A stretch of DNA of 64,000 nucleotides from positions 62,001-126,000 of the forward strand of contig JAFLBP010000011.1 of assembly GCA_017303875.1 (NCBI GenBank). Reading direction: 5' to 3'. The translations under genes were made by a program, and so were the position numbers. Below, piece by piece: positions 49,593 through 58,000 of this stretch. The notes beneath the pieces are model-generated. The model did no database searches and was not told the DNA's origin. It saw only the letters and a program-made list of their open reading frames with translations. Each line of letters begins with the position of its first letter. The first letter of the stretch is position 1. Source of the stretch: Chitinophagales bacterium. Its GTDB lineage: Bacteria > Bacteroidota > Bacteroidia > Chitinophagales > Saprospiraceae.

Positions 49593-51284
49593 CTATTTTT
49601 TTGAACCGGGTATGCGCTCGAAAAAGACAAAGCCGTTTTCCCGGTAGAGTTCGTGCACTTCAGGCAGCTCCGGCAATTCATCGAGGTTCGTGATTTTAGC
49701 CACGAAATACGATTTTTTATTGACCGGCCCGCGTGCCATGTTTTCGTAGCTGTCTATGGTCTTGTCCGGTCCCGGGTCTTGTTTTTTTCCATAATACAAG
49801 TGGGCATAACTCTTAAACCCGATGGTGCGAATGTAGCAATCTTCGGCAGCTTTGGATTCATAAAAACGGATCACGGCGCCTTGTGTATATTGCTCAATAT
49901 TGCAGACCACCATTACCAGCAACAGCGAAACAAACGCTGCCCCCCCGGCAAACGCGGCCTGCGTGCTTTCCCAGAAGCGCTTGCGCAACCAGAACATCAG
50001 CGAGGCAACCATGCCCAGCAAGAGCAAGGCGCCCGGCAATGCATGCAGCCAGCTCCATTCCACCTGCGCCTGCATGTTTGCCTGCGCAAAAGGATCTTTT
50101 TTAAGCAGCTCCTGCAAGACTTCCGGATGCATGCCCAGCCACGGCAAGGCAAGGCTTGCCGTAACTAATAAGAGCCCTACTATGGCAAAGATCAGAGGCG
50201 TAAACCTGAAGCGTTGTTCCCAGCGGATGCTGCGCCACAAAGATACCGCGCCGAGGTAGGTGAGCGGAAAATAGGTCAGTGAAGAATAGTGTATGATTTT
50301 GGTGCGGACAATTGTAAACAGGATCAGCACTACCCAGAACAAGAGCTGCATCCAGGTGTTGAAATCCGAGCGGCAACAGGATTGCAGGGTGTCGGATTCC
50401 AGCATTTCTGCTTCCGATTGCCGGTCGCCCCAGAGGTTATTGAGTGCAAAAACCGAAACCGGAAAACAACCGATGAGCAATACCACGAAGTGATAGCCCA
50501 GAAAACCGCCATGCCCCGAGTCGGGAGTGCTGAAGAGTCGAATCTGGTAAGCGACAAATTCTCCGATAAACCAGGAGCCGTGCAAGGCATATTCAACGGC
50601 GAACCAAAGCGCGCCGGCAAGTCCTGCAAAACCCATAAAAAGTAAAACGTGCCCGAAATACCCTTTGCCCTTGAAGCGGTACCGCGCCCAGTATAAACCA
50701 AGCACCAGGGCGGTAATCAGGATTGCCGTGGGGCCTTTGGTCATAACGGCCAATCCCAGTGCGCTGCCGCCCAACATGAGGTATTTATAGCGTTTCAGCC
50801 CTGAGCCTGCTATTTTTCCGGTAATAAACTGCCAGCGGAAATTGATAAAGCCATACAGTCCGACGAAAATAAAAAAGTTGAACCAGGGATCGATGATGCC
50901 GCTGCGGAAGTAAAAATGCGGCAACAAACTGCCTAACCAGCTCAAAACCCATATCCAGGCAAACTGCCGGTCGTGCAGTTTGAACCCGATGCGGTATACC
51001 ACCAGCAAGGTTGCAATGCCGGCAATGGCATTGGGAAAGCGGGCGGCAAATTCATTGATCCCAAAAATCTTCATGGAAATCGCCTGCATCCATAAGAAAA
51101 GCGGCGGTTTTTCCCAAAACGATTCAAAGTCGATCTGCGGACGAAACCAATCGCCGGTGAGTAGCATTTCGCGTGCACACTCGGCAAAATTGATTTCGTC
51201 CCAGTCGAACAGATGTACTGCCCCCAGGAAGGGCAAAAAGAATAATGCGCCGATGAGAATGATTAACCAGTAGTCTCTTCTCAT
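49593..51284 (-). CDS. Family 39-type membrane glycosyltransferase
   Basis: An integral membrane enzyme of 563 residues that transfers a sugar from a lipid carrier (dolichyl/polyprenyl-phosphate type) to an acceptor. About ten to twelve membrane segments are visible. The first outer loop carries the catalytic acidic pair: HLFDWDEINFAECAREMLLT, then WFRPQIDFESFWEKPPLFLW, which is the GT39/ArnT pattern. A soluble C-terminal domain of about 110 residues follows. Acceptor and donor are unknown. It lies six bases after the carboxynorspermidine dehydrogenase gene and three bases before lptE. Confidence 0.9.
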   Translation of the reverse strand: MRRDYWLIILIGALFFLPFLGAVHLFDWDEINFAECAREMLLTGDWFRPQIDFESFWEKPPLFLWMQAISMKIFGINEFAARFPNAIAGIATLLVVYRIGFKLHDRQFAWIWVLSWLGSLLPHFYFRSGIIDPWFNFFIFVGLYGFINFRWQFITGKIAGSGLKRYKYLMLGGSALGLAVMTKGPTAILITALVLGLYWARYRFKGKGYFGHVLLFMGFAGLAGALWFAVEYALHGSWFIGEFVAYQIRLFSTPDSGHGGFLGYHFVVLLIGCFPVSVFALNNLWGDRQSEAEMLESDTLQSCCRSDFNTWMQLLFWVVLILFTIVRTKIIHYSSLTYFPLTYLGAVSLWRSIRWEQRFRFTPLIFAIVGLLLVTASLALPWLGMHPEVLQELLKKDPFAQANMQAQVEWSWLHALPGALLLLGMVASLMFWLRKRFWESTQAAFAGGAAFVSLLLVMVVCNIEQYTQGAVIRFYESKAAEDCYIRTIGFKSYAHLYYGKKQDPGPDKTIDSYENMARGPVNKKSYFVAKITNLDELPELPEVHELYRENGFVFFERIPGSKK

Positions 51285-51290
51285 GCCGGA

Positions 51291-52499
51291 TTAATCCATT
51301 TCCAGATCAAGACCAACCTTTTCGTGCCAGGGCAAACCGTCGAGGTTGAGGCGTTCCATGAAGGGATCGGGATTGAATTCCTCTACGTTGAATACGCCTT
51401 TGCCGGTCCATTTACCTTCGAGAATCATGCGGGCGCCGATCATGGCCGGAACGCCGGTGGTGTAGCTGACCGCCTGTGTACCGGTTTCGCGGTAGGCATC
51501 CTGGTGGCTACAATTGTTCCACACGTAATAGGTCTGGGGTTTGCCGTCTTTTATGCCTTTAATGCGGCAGCCGATGGAGGTAAAGCCGGTGTAGTTTTCA
51601 CCCAGTTCTTCGGGTTTGGGCAACACGGCTTTGAGGAATTGAAGCGGCACAATATCCACACCTTTATATCGGATGGGGTGAATGCCGGCCATCCCGATAT
51701 TCTGAATCACGCGCAGGTGCGTGAGGTATTGCTCGCTGAAGGTCATCCAGAAGCGGGCGCGTTTGAGCGTCGGGAAGTTCTTGACGAGGCTTTCCAGCTC
51801 TTCGTGGTAGATCAGGTAAGAGCGTTTGGGGCCGATTTCGGGGTAGTTGATGTCTTTGTGGATTTCGTGCGGCTCGGTTTCGATCCACTTGCCATCCTGC
51901 CAGTATTTGCCTTTCTGGGTTACTTCGCGGATGTTGATTTCCGGGTTGAAGTTGGTGGCGAAGGCTTTGCCGTGGCTGCCGGCGTTGGCGTCCACGATAT
52001 CGAGTTCGTGGATTTCATCAAAATAATGCTTGGCGGCATAGGCAGTATAAACGCTGGTAACGCCGGGGTCGAAGCCGCAGCCCAGCAGGGCGAGAATACC
52101 TTTTTGCTTGAAGCGTTCCTGATAGGCCCATTGCCAGGAATATTCAAATTTTGCCTCATCCTTTGGTTCGTAGTTGGCGGTGTCCATGTAGTTGACGCCG
52201 GTTTCGAGGCAGGCATCCATAATGGGCAGATCCTGATAGGGCAGGGCAACGTTGATGACCAGATCCGGCTGGAATTTACGGATGAGGGCAACGGTTTGTT
52301 CCACGACGTCGGCGTCGAGTTTGGCTGTTTTAATTTTGCGGCCGCCATACGCTTTGTGGATAGCATCGGCGATGGCATCGCATTTTTTCTTGGTGCGGGA
52401 GGCCAGCATGATGTCGCCGAAAACTTCGCGGTTTTGGGCGCATTTGTAAGCAACCACGCGGCCAACACCGCCGGCGCCGATAATCAGAACTTTAGACAT
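51291..52499 (-). CDS. Carboxynorspermidine dehydrogenase (saccharopine dehydrogenase family)
   Basis: An NAD(P)H-dependent enzyme of 402 residues that joins aspartate semialdehyde with a diamine to make carboxyspermidine or carboxynorspermidine, the route to spermidine in many gut and marine bacteria. The N-terminal nucleotide fold is VLIIGAGGVGRVVAYKCAQN. Later family segments are NVALPYQDLPIMDACLETGV, YMDTANYEPKDEAKFEYSWQ, LLGCGFDPGVTSVYTAYAAK and YYVWNNCSHQDAYRETGTQA. It heads the leftward run; its promoter is at 52586-52593, with a leader near 80 bases. The separation from true saccharopine dehydrogenase is based on the typical YNP/NCSHQ sequence. Confidence 0.9.
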   Translation of the reverse strand: MSKVLIIGAGGVGRVVAYKCAQNREVFGDIMLASRTKKKCDAIADAIHKAYGGRKIKTAKLDADVVEQTVALIRKFQPDLVINVALPYQDLPIMDACLETGVNYMDTANYEPKDEAKFEYSWQWAYQERFKQKGILALLGCGFDPGVTSVYTAYAAKHYFDEIHELDIVDANAGSHGKAFATNFNPEINIREVTQKGKYWQDGKWIETEPHEIHKDINYPEIGPKRSYLIYHEELESLVKNFPTLKRARFWMTFSEQYLTHLRVIQNIGMAGIHPIRYKGVDIVPLQFLKAVLPKPEELGENYTGFTSIGCRIKGIKDGKPQTYYVWNNCSHQDAYRETGTQAVSYTTGVPAMIGARMILEGKWTGKGVFNVEEFNPDPFMERLNLDGLPWHEKVGLDLEMD

Positions 52500-52585
52500 G
52501 ATCGGGTTGTGAATGGTAAGGTTAGCAGTTTGCGCCTGCGCAGGATTTTGATGATCCGCTCAGAGCGTTTAGAGCAATTGGGGGG

Positions 52586-52593
52586 CAAAGGTA
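52586..52593 (-). promoter_or_regulatory. -7 promoter element for the carboxynorspermidine dehydrogenase run
   Basis: On the minus strand this is TACCTTTG, an exact match to TAnnTTTG. Confidence 0.6.
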
Positions 52594-52701
52594 AAAATTA
52601 AAGCACAGCTTCATTGAACTTTAAAAACGTTGGAATGTTTAAATTTAATCCATCTTTTACATTCTAATACCGGTATTTCCCGATTTCTCCGGATTTCAGC
52701 T

Positions 52702-52709
52702 TAACTTTG
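52702..52709 (+). promoter_or_regulatory. -7 promoter element for the PspC-like gene
   Basis: TAACTTTG matches TAnnTTTG and ends 19 bases before the ATG at 52729. Confidence 0.55.
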
Positions 52710-52728
52710 CATCTATACTATAGAACCT

Positions 52729-52950
52729 ATGCTACAAAATTGGCTTAAAGACATGGTGGAGCGCAAGGCCTTCGGCGCTTGTCAATACCTTGGCGAAAAA
52801 ATGGACCTGCCCCCGTCGGTGGTGCGTCGCTATTTCATGTATACCTCTTTCATCGCGATGGGCTCCCCCCTCATCGTTTACCTGATTGTCGCTTTTTGGG
52901 TCAATCTCCGCAAATACCTGCGTCGCGGACGCAATGTCATTTGGGAATAA
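52729..52950 (+). CDS. Small PspC-domain membrane protein
   Basis: A 73-residue protein: a short soluble part with the PspC signature (FGACQYLGEKMDLPPSVVRR) and one membrane helix (FIAMGSPLIVYLIVAFWVNL), then a basic tail. PspC proteins sense membrane stress or partner with PspB; no psp genes are nearby, so only the domain is claimed. It has its own promoter and is followed by a long inverted repeat. Confidence 0.85.
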   Translation: MLQNWLKDMVERKAFGACQYLGEKMDLPPSVVRRYFMYTSFIAMGSPLIVYLIVAFWVNLRKYLRRGRNVIWE

Positions 52951-52957
52951 GTTTTGT

Positions 52958-53110
52958 AACTATGAACTATGAACGATGAACGATGAATGTTTTGTAACGA
53001 TGAGTTGATTTTTACTTGACTATCATTCATTTAAATAATCAAGCATCAAAAAAAACTAAAATCAATTCATCCTTACCAAACATTCATCGTTCATAGTTTA
53101 TCGTTAGTTT
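52958..53110. repeat. Inverted repeat of GATGAA-type units between convergent genes
   Basis: The left arm AACTATGAACGATGAACGAT (with ATGAATGTTTTG) pairs with the right arm CAAACATTCATCGTTCATAG. An inner pair, GATGAGTTGAT / ATCAATTCATC, extends the stem. It fills the gap between the PspC-like gene and the convergent isomerase-like gene and is likely a two-way terminator. The units resemble the GATGAAT arrays elsewhere. Confidence 0.7.
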
Positions 53111-53987
53111 AAATCGTTTTTTTCAGGCCTGTGAGGGCTTTTCCGACGCCTTCGAGCGGTGTCGTTTTGTAGTGTTCCAATTCCACGATGTAATATTTCA
53201 GACCAGCCTGAGCGCTTTGATTGAAAATGGTGCGGAAGTCGATGACGCCGTCGCCCACTTCAATGGATTCGCGTTTCTCTGAATTGGCCATGTCTTTGGC
53301 GTGGCAGAGTTCCCAGCGGCCCGGGTAGAGACGGAACCAGTCGAGCGGGTTGTGGTTGGCATAGCGTACCCAGTAGATGTCCATTTCCATGGCCATCATT
53401 TTCGGGTCAATTTCGTGGAGCAGCCACTCGATCAGCAGGCGGCCGTCGGGGCCTTTTTTCGTGTATTCAAAATCGTGGTTGTGATAGCCGAACCGAACGC
53501 CGGCTTTTTGGGAATACTCAGCCGCTGCGGTATACACTTTTACCATATCAGCGATGCGCTCGCGGTCCGGATCAATCATGTAGGGGCAAACGACATAGCG
53601 CTGGCCGGCTTTTGCAGCGGCGTCAATCGCCATTTTGGCTTTGTCGGACAGTGCACCGCCAACCAGGTCGCCAGCGGTAATCATTACGTGGCTGGAACTC
53701 ATTTTAATGCCATTGTCGCCAAGCATTTTTATAAAATCCGTAAAGGGCATGCCGAACATTTTACCATTGTCGTATCCGAAGCCCTCCACTTCGCGGTAGC
53801 CCATTTTAGCCAATGCTTTAACGCTTTCGAGGGGCGCCTTATTCATGTCGTCGCGGACACTCCAGAGCTGGACGCCGAGGTGGGCGCCTGCCGGAGGGGT
53901 GAACCAGGATACTGCGGAGCCGGCCGCCGCCCCGGCCAGGCTCAATGCGGAAATTTGAAGAAAACGGCGGCGTTCTAGCTTTTGCAT
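53109..53987 (-). CDS. Exported sugar phosphate isomerase/epimerase-like TIM-barrel protein
   Basis: A protein of 292 residues. The N-terminus is a Tat-type signal (ERRRFLQISALSLAGAAAG), so a folded protein would be exported. The AP-endonuclease-2/xylose isomerase-like barrel follows: LGVQLWSVRDDMNKAPLESV, MGYREVEGFG, GVRFGYHNHDFEY with His and acidic metal ligands, MAMEMDIYWVRYA and ELCHAKDM, which supply the usual Glu/Asp/His metal site. Substrate is unknown; relatives act on sugars such as keto-inositols or glycosides. ATG 53987 is used; ATG 53999 is four codons upstream. Confidence 0.87.
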   Translation of the reverse strand: MQKLERRRFLQISALSLAGAAAGSAVSWFTPPAGAHLGVQLWSVRDDMNKAPLESVKALAKMGYREVEGFGYDNGKMFGMPFTDFIKMLGDNGIKMSSSHVMITAGDLVGGALSDKAKMAIDAAAKAGQRYVVCPYMIDPDRERIADMVKVYTAAAEYSQKAGVRFGYHNHDFEYTKKGPDGRLLIEWLLHEIDPKMMAMEMDIYWVRYANHNPLDWFRLYPGRWELCHAKDMANSEKRESIEVGDGVIDFRTIFNQSAQAGLKYYIVELEHYKTTPLEGVGKALTGLKKTI

Positions 53988-54183
53988 GTTGCGGTACAAT
54001 TAGAGATGAAAAAAATGGATAATTGTTCTCTGATGCTTGGGATCTACCTTTTTTTCGTTTGCTGAGGGCAAATATCTGCTTTTGAAATTTTTTTTGTGTG
54101 CCTTGCAACCTTTTTTATTCGTTGTTTGTCTTATTAAAAGTTGATTTGGTCGTTAAAAACTGAAAATTGACATAAAACTTTGT

Positions 54184-54191
54184 TACTTTTG
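54184..54191 (+). promoter_or_regulatory. -7 promoter element for the small exported protein at 54216
   Basis: TACTTTTG matches TAnnTTTG and ends 24 bases before the ATG. Confidence 0.55.
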
Positions 54192-54215
54192 GCCCACATT
54201 CAAAACAACATAGCC

Positions 54216-54464
54216 ATGAAGCAAGCTAAACATGCAAAATTAATGTTCCTGGCAGCGGCACTTTGCAGCCTCTCCTGCTTTATTTATGTCAATGTTGACG
54301 CTGCAACACAGCCTAAACAGACATTTATTCCGCAGGAATTGCCGGCACCGCGCAATGTGGAAGCAGATGAGGAAGGAAAAGATGCTAAAATCCAGCTTCC
54401 GGTCATTACCCTCGTCGGCAGAATCGCTGAAGTAGCTGGCGATGTTTTCCGGTTGCTGCATTAA
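54216..54464 (+). CDS. Small exported protein of unknown function
   Basis: An 82-residue protein with a signal peptide or membrane anchor (LMFLAAALCSLSCFIYVNV, possible cleavage after DAA) and an acidic, mostly unstructured mature part (NVEADEEGKDAKIQLP) ending in a hydrophobic segment (VITLVGRIAEVAGDVFRLLH). It is framed by a promoter match and a perfect terminator, which supports it being a real monocistronic gene despite its size. No family is recognised. Confidence 0.72.
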   Translation: MKQAKHAKLMFLAAALCSLSCFIYVNVDAATQPKQTFIPQELPAPRNVEADEEGKDAKIQLPVITLVGRIAEVAGDVFRLLH

Positions 54465-54484
54465 ATCATTGATATAAACTGTAG

Positions 54485-54527
54485 AGCGCCATATCCGAGC
54501 ATCATTTCGGATATGGCGCTTTTTTTA
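54485..54527 (+). terminator. Intrinsic terminator after the small exported protein gene
   Basis: The perfect 14-base arms AGCGCCATATCCGA and TCGGATATGGCGCT with an eight-base loop are followed by seven T residues. On the other side it touches the stop of the acyltransferase gene, so it may serve both genes. Confidence 0.9.
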
Positions 54528-55247
54528 TGCTTCTATTTGCTGCAGCATCCGGTCGATGGCTCCCTGACTTTCCACCCGAAGCCACTCCCCGTCGCTGCCC
54601 TGAATGGGCGACCCGAATTGCAGGCGCACCCGGGTTTCCCAATGCCCGAAGGTGGCAAAAAAATGCCTGACAAAGGTATCATCGCCAATCCACGCATCCG
54701 ACTTGCGGCCATACAATATGGCTACCGGAACAATCGGCACGCCAATTTCTGCAGCTACATGAAAAGCACCGGGGCGAAACGGCAAGGTACGCGCCTGATC
54801 GGTGGTGGTGCCTTCCGGATAAATCAGGATGGAGCAGGACTCCAGCAGGGCTTTTTTTACACTCCTCAGGGTGTCGGCCCGACTGCCTTTATGTTCCCTT
54901 TTGACAAAAAGTACGCCGGTGGCTTTTACCCCGCGCCCGATAATGGGCCAGTTTTCTACTTCGGCTTTTGCCACCGGCATGGCATCTGTAAACTTAAGCG
55001 TCACCACAGGGTCGAGATAAGACTGGTGGTTGCCGATGTACAACAAAGTGCCCTCCGGCGGATTGCCAAAGCGTTCGATCCGCACGCGCATCCACCAAAG
55101 CGCAGTGCGAACGGCACTGCGTCGTACCCGCATGGCCCAGGGCAGGGATGCCCCAAAAATGCCTACGCCGATCATAGCCCAGAGGGTATGCGCCCCGAGA
55201 AGGCACGCCATACCCAGAAAGCGGATGAAAGCAAGTAAAAATTTCAT
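54525..55247 (-). CDS. plsC: 1-acyl-sn-glycerol-3-phosphate acyltransferase (PlsC family)
   Basis: Adds the second acyl chain in phospholipid synthesis at the inner membrane. The 240 residues start with a hydrophobic membrane segment (FLGMACLLGAHTLWAMIGVG). The catalytic HX4D motif is NHQSYLD near residue 74, the binding motif is FVKREHKGSRAD, and the EGT motif is IYPEGTTTDQARTLPFRPGA. The promoter box at 55253-55260 ends five bases before the ATG, so the message is likely leaderless; this decides for ATG 55247 over the upstream extension. Confidence 0.92.
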   Translation of the reverse strand: MKFLLAFIRFLGMACLLGAHTLWAMIGVGIFGASLPWAMRVRRSAVRTALWWMRVRIERFGNPPEGTLLYIGNHQSYLDPVVTLKFTDAMPVAKAEVENWPIIGRGVKATGVLFVKREHKGSRADTLRSVKKALLESCSILIYPEGTTTDQARTLPFRPGAFHVAAEIGVPIVPVAILYGRKSDAWIGDDTFVRHFFATFGHWETRVRLQFGSPIQGSDGEWLRVESQGAIDRMLQQIEA

Positions 55248-55252
55248 GCAGG

Positions 55253-55260
55253 CAAAGGTA
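55253..55260 (-). promoter_or_regulatory. -7 promoter element placed for leaderless plsC transcription
   Basis: On the minus strand the order is TACCTTTG, CCTGC, ATG. The start of transcription should fall on or next to the start codon. Confidence 0.6.
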
Positions 55261-55294
55261 GGCTGCCCTTTAAGTTGTTTTAAAAAATTGATTT

Positions 55295-55302
55295 TATATT
55301 TG
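55295..55302 (+). promoter_or_regulatory. -7 promoter element for the SecD-head-like lipoprotein gene
   Basis: TATATTTG matches TAnnTTTG, 15 bases before ATG 55318. The two divergent boxes here lie 34 bases apart. Confidence 0.55.
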
Positions 55303-55317
55303 TCGTAAAAAAGGAAC

Positions 55318-56250
55318 ATGATGAAATCAACCTGCCTGCTTGCCCTTGCTGTTTTTACCCTCCTGCTTTTTGAACAATGCAGTGCGCCTTCAAATTATCA
55401 GCCGGATAAAGCTGCCAAGCATACCATTACACTTGAAATTATTGAGGAACAACCCGCCGCAGCCGCACTGGATTCCCTTGTGGTGCGGGTAAAAGAACGC
55501 CTTGAAAAAGCCGGATGTGTTTATAATGGTGTGCAAATGGATGCCGATAAACGAATATTAAAAATTGGTGTGGTCGAATTGCCCGACCGAAAAGGTGTCC
55601 TCAAGGAAAAACGACTTGTGTTTTTGGAAACGTATTTGTCTACCGGAGGCAAATTGGAATTCTGCGAGTTTTGGGATAAAACAGCCCCGGAAGTACAAGG
55701 CCTGAATGCTGAAGTTGTAAAGATTTTTCAATACCTTAGTAATGATTATCTGTCCCTGCCCGGGAAACGTTACGGGTATGGAGATTCTGTTATGATTCAT
55801 AGTTTGATTGCCAGCCTGGACAACGCCGCTGTAAAATCAGCACTGCCTGAAGGTGCAACCTGGGATATGCTTCGGGCTGGAAGGCTTAGCGTTAACAATG
55901 GTGAATACTTTCTTTATTTGAGGAAAAATAAAGTACCGTGGTTTAGTAACCAATGCATTGAGCATACCTCCTTCTCAATGCAGGGTGGTAGGTCTCCCGC
56001 TGTTATGATCACTTTGAAACCTGAGTTCCACGCAAACTGGGCATCGTTGACTCAAGAACTTGCTACCCAAAACCAGTCTGAACTGGGTATTCTTATTGAT
56101 GATCGGCTTGTCACTGCTCCGAATGTAATGACGGCCATAACGAAGGGACAATTTGGGGTTTCCGGAATGGAAAGCATTGAGCAGCTACTTGCCGTCAGCG
56201 ATGTACTCAGTCTGAAACCATATCCCCTCAGCGTCCGGCTCCTGCAATGA
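55318..56250 (+). CDS. Lipoprotein with a SecD-head-like domain
   Basis: A protein of 310 residues with a lipoprotein signal (lipobox FEQC). The second half resembles the periplasmic P1 head of SecD/SecDF: the pattern ITLKPEFHANWASLTQELAT, then SELGILIDDRLVTAPNVMTA, a glycine-containing turn and GMESIEQLLAV. SecD itself also needs six membrane helices, which are absent, so this would be a stand-alone version of that head domain. The first half (TLEIIEEQPAAAALDSLVVR, VKERLEKAGC) resembles the SecD N-terminal base. Two adjacent ATGs are possible starts. The stop overlaps the start of the GT39 gene (ATGA), so they were once coupled. Function is unknown. Confidence 0.72.
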   Translation: MMKSTCLLALAVFTLLLFEQCSAPSNYQPDKAAKHTITLEIIEEQPAAAALDSLVVRVKERLEKAGCVYNGVQMDADKRILKIGVVELPDRKGVLKEKRLVFLETYLSTGGKLEFCEFWDKTAPEVQGLNAEVVKIFQYLSNDYLSLPGKRYGYGDSVMIHSLIASLDNAAVKSALPEGATWDMLRAGRLSVNNGEYFLYLRKNKVPWFSNQCIEHTSFSMQGGRSPAVMITLKPEFHANWASLTQELATQNQSELGILIDDRLVTAPNVMTAITKGQFGVSGMESIEQLLAVSDVLSLKPYPLSVRLLQ

Positions 56251-57899
56251 AACGCCCGCGCCCCGAACCGCTCCTGCTATTTTTTACCTTACTGAACGGC
56301 CTCCAGGCGGCGCTCACGCCGCTTAGTCCGGATGAAGCGTATTACCGGCTTTGGTCGCAGCAGCTTGACTAGGGCTACTTTGATCATCCGCCCGCCGTGG
56401 CTTTGTGGATTCGGGCCGGAACGCTGCTGTTGGGCGATACCGCATTGGGCATCCGTTCAGGCTTTGTGCTGCTCAACGGTCTTTTGGTGTACCTGCTCTG
56501 GCGCTGGTGGCAGCCCCGTTCCGGGTTGGTGCTGCTCTTGTTTGCCCTTCCTTTTTTGCAGGTTTACACCTGGACGGCCACACCTGACGCCCTCTTGCTG
56601 GCGGCGTCTTTGCTGTTTTTGAGGCAATATCAGCAGTTTTTAGCCCGATCTTCGGCGGGTAGCGTGCTCCTGCTGGGAGTAAGCATGGCCTTGTTGTTGT
56701 ACGTCAAGTATCACGGGGTTTTATTGATTTTGTTGATTTGGGCTTCAAATCCGCGCTTGGCATTAAAGTCAAAAGCCTGGCTGGCGGTGGTTTTCGGGCT
56801 ATTCTTGTACGCACCGCACCTCAACTGGCAATGGGCGCATGGTTTTCAAACCCTGACGTATCACCTCAGCGCCCGCTCACCGGAGCCCTACCAACTCAGG
56901 CATACCCTGGAGTTTGTACTCAATCAGTTGCTGCTGTTTCATCCTGTCTTGTTGTTGCCTGCAGCCCGGAGGATATTTCAGCTGAAAGCCATTTCCCCAT
57001 TTGAGCGGGCCATGCAGTTTGTGCTTGTCGGATTTCCCTTGTTTTTTCTGTGTATGACGGCAAAAGGTTATTCGGAACCGCATTGGACCTACATAGCAGT
57101 GTTGCCGTTTTTATATTTTTACATTCAACGTTTTTCAGATATTATTGATCAAAAATGGGTTAAACACACGCTTTGGGCAAGTGCAGCCTTACTGCTGACC
57201 TTGCGTATTTTTATTGCGTTTGCGCCCGCGGGATTGCCATTGGAAACGCAACGTTACACCGCAGGGGCAAAGGCTGCCCTGCAAATTGCCGACGGGCATC
57301 CTCTGGTTTGGGCAAACACTTATCAGCACGCTGCATTATCAGCGTTTTACGGCAAGCAATACCATCCGGTGGTACTGGCGTATAATCGCAAGAGTCGCCC
57401 CAATTATCTGACCCTGCAGGAGGCGGCTTTGGATACCCTGCAAGGCAAAAAAGTGTGTATCGTGGCGCCATTTCCTTTTTGGCAGGCCCGAAAACTTCAG
57501 GTGCCCGATTATCCCGACTGGCAATTGGAATGTCTGTGCGTGGATAGTTTTGATTTCCTCAATCGTATTCGCATTGATTTGCTGGAGCCGCTTGCATTTG
57601 ATACCCTTGCAAATTTTTCCATAAAAATTGAAAATCCATACCCGTTTGAGGTAAAAATAGGCCCTAAAGCGCACTTTATTGCTATGGCTGCTTACCGGGG
57701 CGGATGGCTTCAGGAATACAAAGCCTTGCCTTTGCCGGAAACAAGCATAGCGGCCGGCACGACACGAGTATACCGGGATTTGAAAATACCCGCAGAATTG
57801 CTTCAAAAAATGCCGGATGCTTTGTTTTTTTGCGTTGCCGGCAAACATGAGCCTTTCCCTTTAAACAGCCCGGAAATTTTGACTACGGGGGGGCGCTAA
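56247..57899 (+). pseudogene. Family 39-type membrane glycosyltransferase interrupted by one in-frame TAG
   Basis: The ATG at 56247 overlaps the stop of the lipoprotein gene. The first 41 codons read MKRPRPEPLLLFFTLLNGLQ and on to LSPDEAYYRLWSQQLD, then TAG at 56370-56372, then GYFDHPPAVALWIRAGTLLL in the same frame. In this family the segment is normally DEAYY.LWS..LDWGYFDHPP, so the stop replaces a Trp codon (TGG to TAG). Everything after is intact: about ten membrane segments, and a C-terminal soluble region, for 550 codons in all. The surviving long frame begins at 56397, with the catalytic DE pair upstream of it, so a product begun there would be inactive. It could be a recent null mutation or a sequencing error. 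Confidence 0.85.
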
Positions 57900-57972
57900 G
57901 GCCTTGTCGCAGCAGCCAAAAACACTTGCCAGCTTTTTTTGTTATACCATCCAAAATAAAGCAATTTGCTTA

Positions 57973-57989
57973 TTCCGGAGCATCCGGAA
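57973..57989. promoter_or_regulatory. Short perfect palindrome before lipB
   Basis: TTCCGGA-GCA-TCCGGAA lies 11 bases before the lipB ATG. It may be an operator or a small leader hairpin. Confidence 0.3.
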
Positions 57990-58000
57990 ATTTCTGATTT

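Noticed and set aside
51324..52601. Long open frame of 425 codons on the plus strand opposite the carboxynorspermidine dehydrogenase gene
   Set aside because: It is a shadow of the GC-rich codon pattern of the true gene on the minus strand; the translated protein has no motif, and its composition (Gly, Phe, Val, Asp, Ala) is that of an antisense reading.
56370..56372. Recoding of the TAG (pyrrolysine or suppressed amber)
   Set aside because: The family has Trp at this place, one base away from TAG; other genes here end in all three stop codons, so TAG is a normal stop.
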